DNA of 54,929 bases from CAMLIZ01 sp040758375 (GTDB lineage Bacteria; Pseudomonadota; Gammaproteobacteria; Burkholderiales; Burkholderiaceae_C), in assembly GCA_040758375.1 (NCBI GenBank), contig JBFLWE010000028.1:1-54929 (forward strand), in the 5' to 3' direction. Of the stretch, positions 33,661-42,648 are shown piece by piece (position 1 is the first letter of the stretch; the number at the start of each line of letters is the position of its first letter). Position numbers and translations under genes: made by a program. The notes beneath the pieces are model-generated. The model was not told where the DNA came from. It did not search any database and was given only the letters and a program-made list of their open reading frames with translations.

Positions 33661-34356
33661 TCAGCGCGCGCGCCGGGCGGCGGGCGCCTTTTTCGCGGCG
33701 GCGCTGCCGCGTCCGGCGGACGCCTTCTTGCCAGCGCCGCGCGGGCCAGGAGCGGCCGTGGCGTCGTCGAGGATCTTCTCGAGCGCCTTGCGCACCCGCA
33801 CGATCATCGCCTGGTCCACCGGCATGAGACCGAGCACCCAGTACAGCCAGAGGCCGTCGATCGCCGCCATCACCACGTCGCCCACGCCTTCGGGCAGATC
33901 GTCGGCGGCGATGCGCTGGTGCAGGTCGGCATAGGCTTCGCGCATCGGCGCGAGCAGCCGCGGGTTGTGCGCCAATGCGGAGAAGGTGGCCGCCGAGCCG
34001 CGCTGGCAGGTGGCGCACCACTCGTCGAGGTCGCGCAGGTTGGCTTGCAGCAGGCCCCGCGCCATGCGGCCCGGGCCTTCGCCCGCCTGCTCGAAGGCCT
34101 GGGCATTGTGCGAGCGGATCGCAAAGGCCGTGCGCTTGACCAGCGCCTCGACCAGGCGGTCCTTGCTGGGAAAGTGGTGCAGCAGCCCGCCCTTGCTCAC
34201 CTTGGCCTCGGCGGCCACGGCATCGAGCGTGAGGCTGGCGATGCCGTCGCGCACGATCACGGCCTCGGCCGCGTCGAGCAGCGCGTCCACGCGCGAGATG
34301 GCGGCGTCGGCAGGCGGGGGCGGGACCAGCGGTCCGCTGAAGGGGCTGGTGGACAT
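33661..34356 (-). CDS. TetR-family transcriptional repressor of the efflux operon
   Basis: This 231-residue regulator has a TetR helix-turn-helix (IASLTLDAVAAEAKVSKGGLLHHFPSKDRLVEALV, residues near 40-74). The C-terminal ligand domain is of the TetR_C_37-like type. The Lys/Ala-rich tail (AAAKKAPAARRAR) is extra. ATG 34356 begins the family sequence. It lies upstream of, and in the same direction as, the efflux operon; a copy of its presumed operator sits just before it. Inducer is unknown. Confidence 0.9.
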   Translation of the reverse strand: MSTSPFSGPLVPPPPADAAISRVDALLDAAEAVIVRDGIASLTLDAVAAEAKVSKGGLLHHFPSKDRLVEALVKRTAFAIRSHNAQAFEQAGEGPGRMARGLLQANLRDLDEWCATCQRGSAATFSALAHNPRLLAPMREAYADLHQRIAADDLPEGVGDVVMAAIDGLWLYWVLGLMPVDQAMIVRVRKALEKILDDATAAPGPRGAGKKASAGRGSAAAKKAPAARRAR

Positions 34357-34370
34357 GGACCGAAAGGCTA

Positions 34371-34384
34371 ACCGTCCGGTCGGT
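34371..34384. promoter_or_regulatory. Operator-like site before tetR
   Basis: ACCGTCCGGTCGGT, followed by another CGGT, ends 15 bases upstream of the tetR ATG on the minus strand. It matches the three sites before the pump, which supports autoregulation. Confidence 0.65.
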
Positions 34385-34432
34385 CGGTTGTCAAATGCAG
34401 CCGACCGGCCCACTCGGGCATCGGCCCACCCG

Positions 34433-35250
<818 letters not shown>

Positions 35251-35254
<4 letters not shown>

Positions 35255-36039
35255 GCCAGCTTGCCCTCCACGTCGAACCGGCGCTCGATCGCGTCGGACA
35301 TCTGCGTCATCACCGAGGTGAGCAGCAGGTAGATGATCGCGGTGGCAATGAACACGGGCACCGCCTGGAACGAGGTGGACTTGACCTGCGAGCCCGCATT
35401 GGTGAGCTCCACCACGCCGATCGTGAAGGCCAGCGACGAGTCTTTCAGCAGCGCCACCACGTTGTTCACCAGCGGCGGCAGCGCGATCTTGAAGGCCTGG
35501 GGGAAGGTCACGTCGGCAAAGGTGTACCAGCGGCCCATGCCGAGCGACCGCGCCGCCTCGATCTGGCCCTTGGGCACCGCCAGCAGGCCGGCGCGGATGG
35601 CCTCGGCGTTGTAGGCGCCGACGTTGAGCGCCAGCGCCACGCAGGCTGCGGTGAACTCGTCCATGCGCAGCACCGGGTGCAGCTCGGGCAGCGCAAAGTA
35701 CACGAACAACACCTGCACCAGCAGCGGCGTACCGCGCATCACCCACACGTAAAAGCCCGCCACCCAGCGCAGCGGTGGCACGCGCGACACCTTGCCCAGG
35801 GCCGCGACGATGCCCAGCAGCACGCCGGCGATGCCGGACACCACGGTGAGCTCCACCGTGACCCGCGTGCCCTGGGCGAACAGCTGTGCGTTGTTGCCGA
35901 TCGGCTCCGGCGCCCAGGACAGCGGCAGCGCGATCAGCCACAGGATGAGCAGCAGCAGCAGCCCCGACGCCAGCAGCGTCGCACTGCTGCGCTGCTGGCG
36001 CGTCCAGCTGTCAGGCCAGAGGGACAGGAGGTGGTGCAT
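35251..36039 (-). CDS. Polar amino-acid ABC transporter permease
   Basis: This 262-residue inner-membrane protein is a HisM/GlnP-type permease with about five helices. The EAA loop is visible near residue 185 (EAARSLGMGRWYTFADVTFPQA), which docks the ATPase. TVELTVVSGIAGVLLG near residue 60 is family-like. The order on the minus strand is binding protein, permease, ATPase. It overlaps the ATPase start by four bases. Confidence 0.93.
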
Positions 36040-36056
36040 GGGTCAGCCGCACTGCT

Positions 36057-36833
36057 TCACTTGCAGCGGATGTCCTCTTTGAACCACTTCTTGGAGATGT
36101 TGGCGTAGCTGCCGTCGGCCTGGATGGCGGCCAGCGCCTTGCCCAGCTCGGAGGCCAGCGAGGTGTTGCCCTTGGCCACCGCCGGCGCGATGCGCTCGAT
36201 GAAGATGAAGTCGCCGATCTTCATGCCGGAGTTGGGGTTTGCGTCCAGCGCCTGCTTGGCCACGAAGCGATCGGTCACCCAGGCGTCGACCCGGCCGCTG
36301 CCCAGCGCGGCACGCGCGTCGGTGTCCTGCGGGAAGTTCTTGATCTCCTTGACGCTGGCCACCTTCTTCACGTTTTCGAGGTAGGTGGTGCCGGTCTGCA
36401 CGGCGATGGTCTTGCCCGCCAGGTCTTTCGCGGTGCGGATGGCCGGGTTCGTGGCCACGATCACGCCGCCGGAGCAGTAGTGCGGCTGGGCGAAGGTGAC
36501 GGCCTTGGAGCGCTCTTCGGTGATGCCGTGCGAGGCGATCACCATGTCCCAGCGGTCCTGGCCCAGGCCGGTGAGCAGGGCGTCGAAGCTCAGCGCCTTC
36601 CACTCGACCTTCAGGCCCATCTTGGCAGCCATCGCTTCAGCCACCTCCACCTCGAAGCCGGTGAGCTTGGCGCCCTGGTAGAAGTTGAACGGCGGGAACT
36701 GCCCTTCGGTGGCGATGATGATCTTGCCGTCCTTCTTGATCTGGTCGAAGGAGCGCGCCTGCGCGCCGAAGCTGAGCGCCGCCGCGGCCAGCGCCAGCAC
36801 GAAGCGCTTGGAGATCGTCTTGAGCAGATTCAT
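36057..36833 (-). CDS. Polar amino-acid ABC transporter substrate-binding protein
   Basis: This 258-residue periplasmic protein is an SBP_bac_3 type amino-acid receptor. It has a signal peptide (MNLLKTISKRFVLALAAAALSFGAQA), and the ligand site EGQFPPFNFYQGAKLTGFEVEVAEAMAAKMG near residue 43, plus the signature VAKGNTSLASELGKALAAIQADG near the C-terminus. ATG 36833 follows AAAGGA. It is the first gene of its operon. The bound amino acid cannot be read from the sequence. Confidence 0.93.
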   Translation of the reverse strand: MNLLKTISKRFVLALAAAALSFGAQARSFDQIKKDGKIIIATEGQFPPFNFYQGAKLTGFEVEVAEAMAAKMGLKVEWKALSFDALLTGLGQDRWDMVIASHGITEERSKAVTFAQPHYCSGGVIVATNPAIRTAKDLAGKTIAVQTGTTYLENVKKVASVKEIKNFPQDTDARAALGSGRVDAWVTDRFVAKQALDANPNSGMKIGDFIFIERIAPAVAKGNTSLASELGKALAAIQADGSYANISKKWFKEDIRCK

Positions 36834-36842
36834 GGAAAGGGT

Positions 36843-36854
36843 CCTTTCGAAAGG
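36843..36854. promoter_or_regulatory. Palindrome CCTTTCGAAAGG in the binding-protein leader
   Basis: A perfect 12-base palindrome sits ten bases before the ATG on the minus strand and overlaps the likely ribosome site. It could be an operator or an RNA hairpin. Confidence 0.35.
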
Positions 36855-36938
36855 CACTTCGAGGAATGAACAGGAGCCGGCACCGCCTCTTCCTGCAGCG
36901 ACGGCCAGGGGACGAAAAAGGGGTGGGCGATTATCAGC

Positions 36939-37541
36939 TCAGGCGTCGCCGAAAAAGTAACGCTTGAGGCCGGCCAGGATCATCTCGACTGCAATGGCGG
37001 TGAGCACCAAACCCATCAGTTTTTCGATGGCCGACACCATCGAGTGCCCCAGCAGCTTGCGGATGCGGTCGGCCGCCAGCAGCACCGCGCACGACACGCC
37101 CACCGCGGCGGTGAGCGCGCCGATCCATTCGGTCAGCCGGTCGGGCTGGCGCGAGGCCAGCAGCAGCACGGTGGCCATCGCCGAGGGCCCGGCCAGCAAG
37201 GGCACCGCCAGCGGAAAGATCAGCGGCTCGCGCGGCCGGCCGTCGCCTGCGTAGAGCTCGCCGCCCGACTGGAAGATCATGCGCATCGCGATGATCAGCA
37301 GGATCACCCCGCCGGCCACCTCGAGCGAACGCTCCGACAGGCGCATCAGTTGCAGGAAGCCCTGGCCCGCGAGCATGAAGCCCAGCAGCACGAGGAAGGC
37401 AATGCCCGACTCGCGCAGCGCCACCGGCGCGCGCCGCTGCGGCGCCACGCCCTTCATCACCGAGATGAAGATCGGCAGGCTGCCCAGCGGGTCGAGCACC
37501 AGCAGCAGCAGCACGAAGGCTGAAAGGAAGTTGTGGTCCAT
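36939..37541 (-). CDS. MarC family integral membrane protein
   Basis: This 200-residue protein has about six hydrophobic segments and the MarC signature FVLLLLVLDPLGSLPIFISVMKG near residues 8-30, with GVILLIIAMRMIF and LMGLVLTAIAVEMILAGL further on. The family name comes from the mar locus, but MarC does not cause multiple drug resistance; its role is unknown. ATG 37541 is chosen by similarity. It is upstream of the amino-acid importer on the same strand, and divergent from the Lrp gene. Confidence 0.88.
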   Translation of the reverse strand: MDHNFLSAFVLLLLVLDPLGSLPIFISVMKGVAPQRRAPVALRESGIAFLVLLGFMLAGQGFLQLMRLSERSLEVAGGVILLIIAMRMIFQSGGELYAGDGRPREPLIFPLAVPLLAGPSAMATVLLLASRQPDRLTEWIGALTAAVGVSCAVLLAADRIRKLLGHSMVSAIEKLMGLVLTAIAVEMILAGLKRYFFGDA

Positions 37542-37739
37542 GCCGCGATTCTGGCCGGGCGCCTGGCGGTGGGCAGGCATTCATGGCTTGTCTCCTGGCG
37601 GCCCGTCTCGGGTGGCGGACGGGCTCTTCAACGAAGCCCACACTCTAGTGCCTCGCGCGTGAAAGATGCTTTCCACTTGTTGCGCGGATCGAAGGCCTCA
37701 TGACAAGATTCTTTCATCGAGCCGCCACTTCACGTTTCA

Positions 37740-38207
37740 ATGGAATCCCTGGACACGATCGACCGCAAGATCCTTGACACCCTGCAAGCCGACGGCCGCG
37801 CCTCCAACGTCGAACTGGCCGGCACGGTGCACCTGTCCGCGCCGCAGTGCTTCCGCCGCGTGCGCGCGCTGGAGGAGCGCGGCGTGATCCGCGGCTACAC
37901 GGCCCGGGTGGCACCCGAGACGCTGGGCCTGGGCGTCACCGCCTTCGTCAGCCTGAACATCGACGGCGGCAAGTTCGACCGCGTGCGCGAGATCGAGGCC
38001 CACATCCGCGGCTTCCCGCAGATACTGGAGGCGCACACCGTGTCGGGCGACTACGACTACCTGCTCAAGGTGGTGGCCAAGGACCTGAAATCGTTGTCGC
38101 AGTTCCTGACCGACCGGCTGATGCAGATCCCCGGCGTGGCCGACGTGAAGTCGATGATCTGCATGGAAGAGGTCAAACCGCCTTCGGCCTTGCCCACCGC
38201 GTTGTGA
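37740..38207 (+). CDS. Lrp/AsnC family transcriptional regulator
   Basis: This 155-residue protein has an N-terminal winged helix-turn-helix (LDTIDRKILDTLQADGRASNVELAGTVHLSAPQCFRRVRALEERGVIRGY, residues about 4-53) and a C-terminal RAM domain that binds amino acids (GDYDYLLKVVAKDLKSLSQFLTD). It likely regulates amino-acid metabolism or transport; the divergent marC and the adjacent amino-acid importer are candidate targets, by position only. ATG 37740 has no clear Shine-Dalgarno. Confidence 0.92.
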   Translation: MESLDTIDRKILDTLQADGRASNVELAGTVHLSAPQCFRRVRALEERGVIRGYTARVAPETLGLGVTAFVSLNIDGGKFDRVREIEAHIRGFPQILEAHTVSGDYDYLLKVVAKDLKSLSQFLTDRLMQIPGVADVKSMICMEEVKPPSALPTAL

Positions 38208-38217
38208 CCGGGCCATG

Positions 38218-38241
38218 AAAAAAGGCGCCCGACGGGCGCCC
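38218..38241 (-). terminator. Rho-independent terminator after phaB
   Basis: On the minus strand GGCGCCC (38240-38234) and GGGCGCC (38230-38224) pair around GTC, followed by TTTTTT. It closes the pha operon, and may also act on the convergent lrp transcript. Confidence 0.85.
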
Positions 38242-38265
38242 TTGAGTCACAAGGCCAACAAGGCC

Positions 38266-39006
38266 TCATCCCATGTGCAGGCCTCCGTTGCAGCTGAAGT
38301 CCGCGCCGGTGGTGAAACCGGACTCGTCGCTCGCCAGCCAGGCCACGATGGAGGCAATTTCCTCGGGCGTTCCCAGGCGCTTGACCGGGATGCTGGCGAT
38401 GATCTTGTCGAGCACGTCCTGGCGGATGGCCTTGACCATGTCGGTGGCGATGTAGCCGGGGCTGATGGTGTTGACGGTCACGCCCTTGTTGGCCACTTCC
38501 TGCGCCAGCGCCATCGTGAAGCCGTGCATGCCGGCCTTGGCGGCGGAGTAGTTGGTCTGGCCGAACTGGCCCTTCTCGCCGTTGACCGACGAGATGTTGA
38601 TGATGCGGCCCCAGCCACGGTCGAGCATGTCGTCGATGACCTGCTTGGTCACATTGAACATGCTGTTGAGGTTGGTGTTGATCACCGCGTCCCAGTCGGC
38701 GCGCGTCATCTTGCGGAACACGCCGTCGCGCGTGATGCCGGCGTTGTTGACCAGCACGTCCACCGGGCCGTGCTCGGCCTTCACCTTGGTGAAGGCGGCG
38801 ACGGTGGAGTCCCAGTCCGCCACGTTGCCCACCGAGGCATAGAAGGTGTAGCCCAGCGCCTTCTGCTCGGTGAGCCACTTGTCGTAGTCGCGGCTCGGGC
38901 CGCAACCGGCGATCACCTTGAAGCCTTCTTTGTGCAGGCGCTGGCACATCGCGGTGCCGATACCACCCATGCCACCCGTGACGTAGGCGACTTTCTGTTG
39001 AGCCAT
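38266..39006 (-). CDS. phaB: Acetoacetyl-CoA reductase
   Basis: PhaB reduces acetoacetyl-CoA to (R)-3-hydroxybutyryl-CoA with NADPH for polyhydroxybutyrate. The 246-residue short-chain dehydrogenase has the nucleotide loop TGGMGGIG at residues 10-17, NNAG at 87-90, and the catalytic Ser140, Tyr153, Lys157 (ISS, and NYSAAKAG). SPGYIATDMV and GADFSCNGGLHMG match PhaB. A good ribosome site (GGAG) lies before ATG 39006. It is the last of the phaC-phaA-phaB order. Confidence 0.96.
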   Translation of the reverse strand: MAQQKVAYVTGGMGGIGTAMCQRLHKEGFKVIAGCGPSRDYDKWLTEQKALGYTFYASVGNVADWDSTVAAFTKVKAEHGPVDVLVNNAGITRDGVFRKMTRADWDAVINTNLNSMFNVTKQVIDDMLDRGWGRIINISSVNGEKGQFGQTNYSAAKAGMHGFTMALAQEVANKGVTVNTISPGYIATDMVKAIRQDVLDKIIASIPVKRLGTPEEIASIVAWLASDESGFTTGADFSCNGGLHMG

Positions 39007-39096
39007 GTTGTTTACTCCTTGTTGGGATGCATCCCCTGGGACTCCCCAGGGTGGCCCGCCCGACCCGCAAGGTCAAGCGGGGAAACGTGTGAGCCT

Positions 39097-39170
39097 CCGG
39101 CCGCGGGGTACCGCGTCCGCCCCCCGAGGGGGCTGCCGCCTTGCTTGGGGCGGCCCGGCGCGGCGGCGGC
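39097..39170. repeat. Three-hairpin GC-rich element, copy C (inverted)
   Basis: Read on the minus strand: imperfect first stem (39170-39160 and 39144-39135) around GCCGGGCCGCCCCAA, identical to the loop of copy A; second stem GCCCCC-TCG-GGGGGC (39133-39119); third CGCGG-TACC-CCGCG (39115-39102). Bases 39097-39125 are identical to 48212-48240 over 29 bases. It lies between phaA and phaB. A separate hairpin CCCTGGG/CCCAGGG sits at 39034-39051. Confidence 0.8.
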
Positions 39171-39210
39171 TCTCGCTAGCTCACTAACTCTCACTAACTC
39201 GCTAGCTACC
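39171..39210. repeat. Short direct repeats at the phaA stop
   Basis: TCACTAACTC occurs twice in tandem (39181-39190, 39191-39200), and CTCGCTAGCT occurs on both sides (39172-39181 and 39198-39207). The phaA stop codon lies within the right copy. Confidence 0.6.
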
Positions 39211-40387
39211 TTTCCACCGTCAACGCAACGCCCATGCCACCGCCGATGCACAGCGATGCGATGCCCTTTCTGGCACTGCGGCGCTGCATCTCGTGCAGCA
39301 GGGTCACCAGGATGCGGCATCCCGATGCACCGATCGGGTGCCCCAACGCGATGGCACCGCCGTTGACGTTGACCTTGCTGGTGTCCCAGCCCATTTCGTT
39401 GTGCACCGCGCAAGCCTGCGCGGCGAAGGCCTCGTTGATCTCCAGCAGGTCCAGGTCTGCGGGCTTCCAGCCGGCGCGCTCGAGCGCTTTCTTCGCCGCC
39501 GGCACGGGGCCCATGCCCATGTAGGCGGGATCGAGCGCCGCGCTGGCGTAGGAGGCGATGCGCGCCAGCGGCTTCAGGCCGAGCTTGTCGGCCATGGCGG
39601 CGCTCATCACCACCACGCCGGCCGCGCCGTCGTTCAGGCCGGAGGCGTTGCCCGCGGTCACGCTGCCCGACTTGTCGAACGCGGGGCGCAGGCCCGCCAG
39701 CGCTTCGGCGCTGGTCTTGCGGTTGATGTACTCGTCGGCGTCGAAGACGAGCGGATCGCCCTTCTTCTGCGGGATCTGCACGCCGACGATCTCGTCCTTG
39801 AACCGGCCGGCGTCTTGTGCGGCTGCCGCCTTCTGCTGCGAGGCCAGGGCGAGCGCGTCCTGCTGTTCGCGGGTGACGCCGTATTTCTTTGCGACGTTCT
39901 CGGCGGTGATGCCCATGTGGTACTGGTTGTACACGTCCCACAGGCCGTCGGTGATCATGGTGTCGATGAGCTTCCAGTCGCCCATGCGCTGGCCGTCGCG
40001 CGAGCCGGGCAGCACGTGGGGCGCCATGCTCATGCTTTCCTGGCCGCCGGCGATGACGATGTTGGAGTCACCGTCGCGGATGGCCTGCGCCGCCAGCATC
40101 ACGGCCTTCAGGCCCGAGCCACACACCTTGTTGATGGTCATGGCCGGAGTGGCCTGCGACAGGCCCGCCTTGATGACCGCCTGGCGTGCGGGGTTCTGGC
40201 CGGTGCCCGCCTGCAGCACCTGGCCGAGGATCACCTCGTCCACCTGGTCTGGTTGCAGCCTTGCCCGTTCCAGCAGGGCCTTCAGCACGGTGGCGCCCAG
40301 CTCGGCCGCGGGCGTCTTGGCCAGCGTGCCGCCGAACTTGCCGATCGCGGTGCGGGCGGCGGCGACGATGACGATGTCGGTGCTCAT
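39206..40387 (-). CDS. phaA: Acetyl-CoA acetyltransferase (beta-ketothiolase)
   Basis: PhaA condenses two acetyl-CoA to acetoacetyl-CoA. The 393-residue thiolase has the acylated Cys89 in NKVCGSGLKAV, the second active motif GGAIALGHPIGASG near residue 344 and the C-terminal CIGGGMGVAL with the proton-donating Cys. ATG 40387 follows GGAG. Between it and phaC is copy B of the repeat element; between it and phaB is copy C. Confidence 0.96.
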   Translation of the reverse strand: MSTDIVIVAAARTAIGKFGGTLAKTPAAELGATVLKALLERARLQPDQVDEVILGQVLQAGTGQNPARQAVIKAGLSQATPAMTINKVCGSGLKAVMLAAQAIRDGDSNIVIAGGQESMSMAPHVLPGSRDGQRMGDWKLIDTMITDGLWDVYNQYHMGITAENVAKKYGVTREQQDALALASQQKAAAAQDAGRFKDEIVGVQIPQKKGDPLVFDADEYINRKTSAEALAGLRPAFDKSGSVTAGNASGLNDGAAGVVVMSAAMADKLGLKPLARIASYASAALDPAYMGMGPVPAAKKALERAGWKPADLDLLEINEAFAAQACAVHNEMGWDTSKVNVNGGAIALGHPIGASGCRILVTLLHEMQRRSARKGIASLCIGGGMGVALTVER

Positions 40388-40421
40388 GTGTCTCTCCTTG
40401 ACTCGATCTCGACTGAGGCTG

Positions 40422-40490
40422 CGGGTCCGAGCGCCGAGCCGCCTCAAGCTCGGACCCGGCCCCCGCGAGGGTGACCGCGGTATCCCGCGG
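40422..40490. repeat. Three-hairpin GC-rich element, copy B
   Basis: The first stem has 11-base perfect arms at 40422-40432 and 40448-40458 around GCCGAGCCGCCTCAA (13 of 15 bases as in copy A). Against copy A, four stem positions differ on both sides and still pair. The second stem is imperfect (CCC-GCGA-GGG, 40462-40471), the third CCGCGG-TATC-CCGCGG (40475-40490). Confidence 0.8.
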
Positions 40491-40498
40491 CCGGGGGG

Positions 40499-42205
40499 CT
40501 ACGCTTTCGCCTTCACATAGCGGCCCGGGGCGGGTTCGATCGGCTTGAAGCGCTTGCTGCCCAGGGCCTTCGGCGCAGCAAGTTGCTTGCCGGCGTGGGG
40601 GGCGAGCCAGGCAGCCCAGTCTGGCCACCAACTGCCGGGGTGCTCTTGCGCATTCGCAAACCAGTCGCTCGCGCGGGCGGGCAAGGCCGCATTGCCCTTG
40701 GCGATCCAGTGGCTGCGCTTTTTCTTGGCGGGCGGGTTGATCACGCCGGCGATATGGCCCGAGGCGCCGAGCACGAAGCGTTTCTTTCCCTTCAGCAATT
40801 GCGTGCTCAGATAAGCCGAATCCCAAGGAACGATATGGTCCTCGCGTGACGCGTAGATGTACACCGGCGCCTTGAGCTTGCCGAGGTCGATCTTCTCGCC
40901 GCACACGGTGAGCTTGTCGGGCACCTTCAGGTTGTTCTCGAGGTAGGTATTGCGCAGGTACCAGCAGTACCAGGGCCCCGGCAGGTTGGTCGAATCGCTG
41001 TTCCAGTACAGCAGGTCGAAAGGCGGCGGCGTCTCGCCCTTCAGGTAGTTGCCCACCACGTAGTTCCAGACCAGGTCGTTGGGACGGAGGAAGCTGAAGG
41101 TCGCGGCCAACTCCTTGCCCTTGAGGATGCCGGGGCCGGTGGGTGCGTCGGGGCCGATGGTCATCTCGCGCATCTGCACCGAGGCTTCATCGACGAAAAG
41201 GTCGAGCACGCCGGTGTTGGAGAAGTCGAGGAAGGTGGTGAGCAGCGTCACCGACTCCGCGGGCTGCTGGCCGCGCGCGGCCAGCACCGCCAGCGCGCAG
41301 GCCAGCAAGGTGCCGCCCACGCAGAAGCCCAGCGTGTTGAGCGTCTGCGCGCCGGTGATCTCCTGCACCACGCCGATGGCGCGGATGACCGCATCTTCGA
41401 TGTAGTCGTCCCAGGTCTTGGCGGCCAGGCTTTCGTCGGGGTTGACCCAGCTCATCACGAAAACGCGGTGGCCCTGCTCGACCGCATAGCGGATCAGCGA
41501 GTTGTCGGGCTGCAGGTCGAGGATGTAGTACTTGTTGATGCACGGGGGCACCAGCAGCAGCGGGCGCTCGTGCACCTTGGGCGTGAGCGGCTTGTATTCG
41601 AGCAGCTGGAACAGCTCGTTTTCGAACACCACCGCGCCTTCGCTGGTGGCCACGTTGCGCCCGACCTCGAACACCGACTCGTCGGTCTGCGACAGATGGC
41701 CTTGGCGTATGTCTTCGAGCAGGTGCTGCAGGCCCTGCGCAATGCTCTCGCCGCCGGTCTCGAGCGCGCGCTTCTGCGCTTCGGGATTCAGCGCAAGGTA
41801 GTTGCTGGGGCTGGCCGCGTCCACCCACTGCTGCACGGCGAAGCGGATGCGGTTGCGCGTCTTCTCGTCGCCCTCGATCGCGTCGGCCAGTTGCAGCAGG
41901 GTGCGCGCGTTCAGCAGATAGAGCTGCGCGGTGAAGGCTGCCGCCGGGTTGGTGATCCACTCGTTGGCCGCAAAACGGCGGTCGGCCAGCGGCGCCCCGT
42001 TGACCTGGGACGGCTTCTTGAACCGCTCGAGCGTGTCGTTCCACAAAGTCGTGGCCTGCTGCACGTAGCCGGCTTGCAACCGGCTCAAGGCCTCCACCGG
42101 CACATTGAGCCCCGACACCGACTTCAGAATGCCTCCGACCGCCGCGCCAAAGGCCTGCGCGTGCGCGCTCGCGTCGTCCAGAGAAGCGATAGGCTTGCTC
42201 TTCAA
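40499..42205 (-). CDS. phaC: Class I polyhydroxyalkanoate synthase
   Basis: PhaC polymerises (R)-3-hydroxyacyl-CoA into storage granules. The 568-residue protein has the lipase-like box GFCVGG with catalytic Cys295, a conserved ITNPAAAFTAQLYLL near residue 84, LLLVPPCINKYYILDLQPDNS near 216-236, and the His of ASGHIAGVINPP; Asp in SREDHIVPW completes the set. Class I type is inferred from length and no phaE/R. The start is a TTG at 42205: a good AGGAGA lies before it and no in-frame ATG fits. First gene of the pha cluster on the minus strand. Confidence 0.96.
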   Translation of the reverse strand: MKSKPIASLDDASAHAQAFGAAVGGILKSVSGLNVPVEALSRLQAGYVQQATTLWNDTLERFKKPSQVNGAPLADRRFAANEWITNPAAAFTAQLYLLNARTLLQLADAIEGDEKTRNRIRFAVQQWVDAASPSNYLALNPEAQKRALETGGESIAQGLQHLLEDIRQGHLSQTDESVFEVGRNVATSEGAVVFENELFQLLEYKPLTPKVHERPLLLVPPCINKYYILDLQPDNSLIRYAVEQGHRVFVMSWVNPDESLAAKTWDDYIEDAVIRAIGVVQEITGAQTLNTLGFCVGGTLLACALAVLAARGQQPAESVTLLTTFLDFSNTGVLDLFVDEASVQMREMTIGPDAPTGPGILKGKELAATFSFLRPNDLVWNYVVGNYLKGETPPPFDLLYWNSDSTNLPGPWYCWYLRNTYLENNLKVPDKLTVCGEKIDLGKLKAPVYIYASREDHIVPWDSAYLSTQLLKGKKRFVLGASGHIAGVINPPAKKKRSHWIAKGNAALPARASDWFANAQEHPGSWWPDWAAWLAPHAGKQLAAPKALGSKRFKPIEPAPGRYVKAKA

Positions 42206-42280
42206 GTTTGTCTCCTGTGGATGCGGCCGGGCACCACGCCCGCCGCGGCCGCCCGGCGATGCGTCAAGCGTGAAAAATGT

Positions 42281-42299
42281 TGCGGCGCATCATACCGCA
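42281..42299. promoter_or_regulatory. Inverted repeat upstream of phaC
   Basis: TGCGG (42281-42285) and CCGCA (42295-42299) flank nine bases. The stretch 42270-42345 is A/T-rich relative to the rest and should hold the phaC promoter and that of the divergent small gene. Confidence 0.35.
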
Positions 42300-42366
42300 T
42301 CATGACATCTAATTTCATTAAGCAAAACTGCGTAACGCTCACCAGGCGTTGCACGAAGAGATCCTC

Positions 42367-42648
42367 TTGAGCCCGATTTTGTTGCTCGTCGGCGTCGGCT
42401 GGATGTACGTCGTCACCATGATGGCGGTGGCCGAGGCCATGGCGCCCACTGGCACTGTGCCGGGTGCGGTTTTCACCTTCTTGCTCTATGGCGCATTGCC
42501 GCTGGCGTTGGTGCTGTACCTGCTGGCCACGCCGGCACGGCGGCGCCGGCGTCGCGCGCGGGAGGCCGCCGAGGCTTCAGCCGCGCAGCCAGACGGCTGC
42601 GGCCATGCGGCCGGTGATGCGGTCGCGCCGGAACGAAAAGAACCGTGA
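42367..42648 (+). CDS. Small membrane protein of unknown function
   Basis: A 93-residue protein with two hydrophobic helices (SPILLLVGVGWMYVVTMMAVAEAM and GAVFTFLLYGALPLALVLYLLA) separated by a Pro/Thr loop, then an Arg-rich stretch (RRRRRRAR). I do not recognise a function; similar small proteins occur in related genomes as far as I recall. The TTG at 42367 is chosen because similar proteins begin there; a TTG at 42349 is also possible. Its end overlaps the convergent pgeF by 72 bases. Confidence 0.6.
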   Translation: MSPILLLVGVGWMYVVTMMAVAEAMAPTGTVPGAVFTFLLYGALPLALVLYLLATPARRRRRRAREAAEASAAQPDGCGHAAGDAVAPERKEP

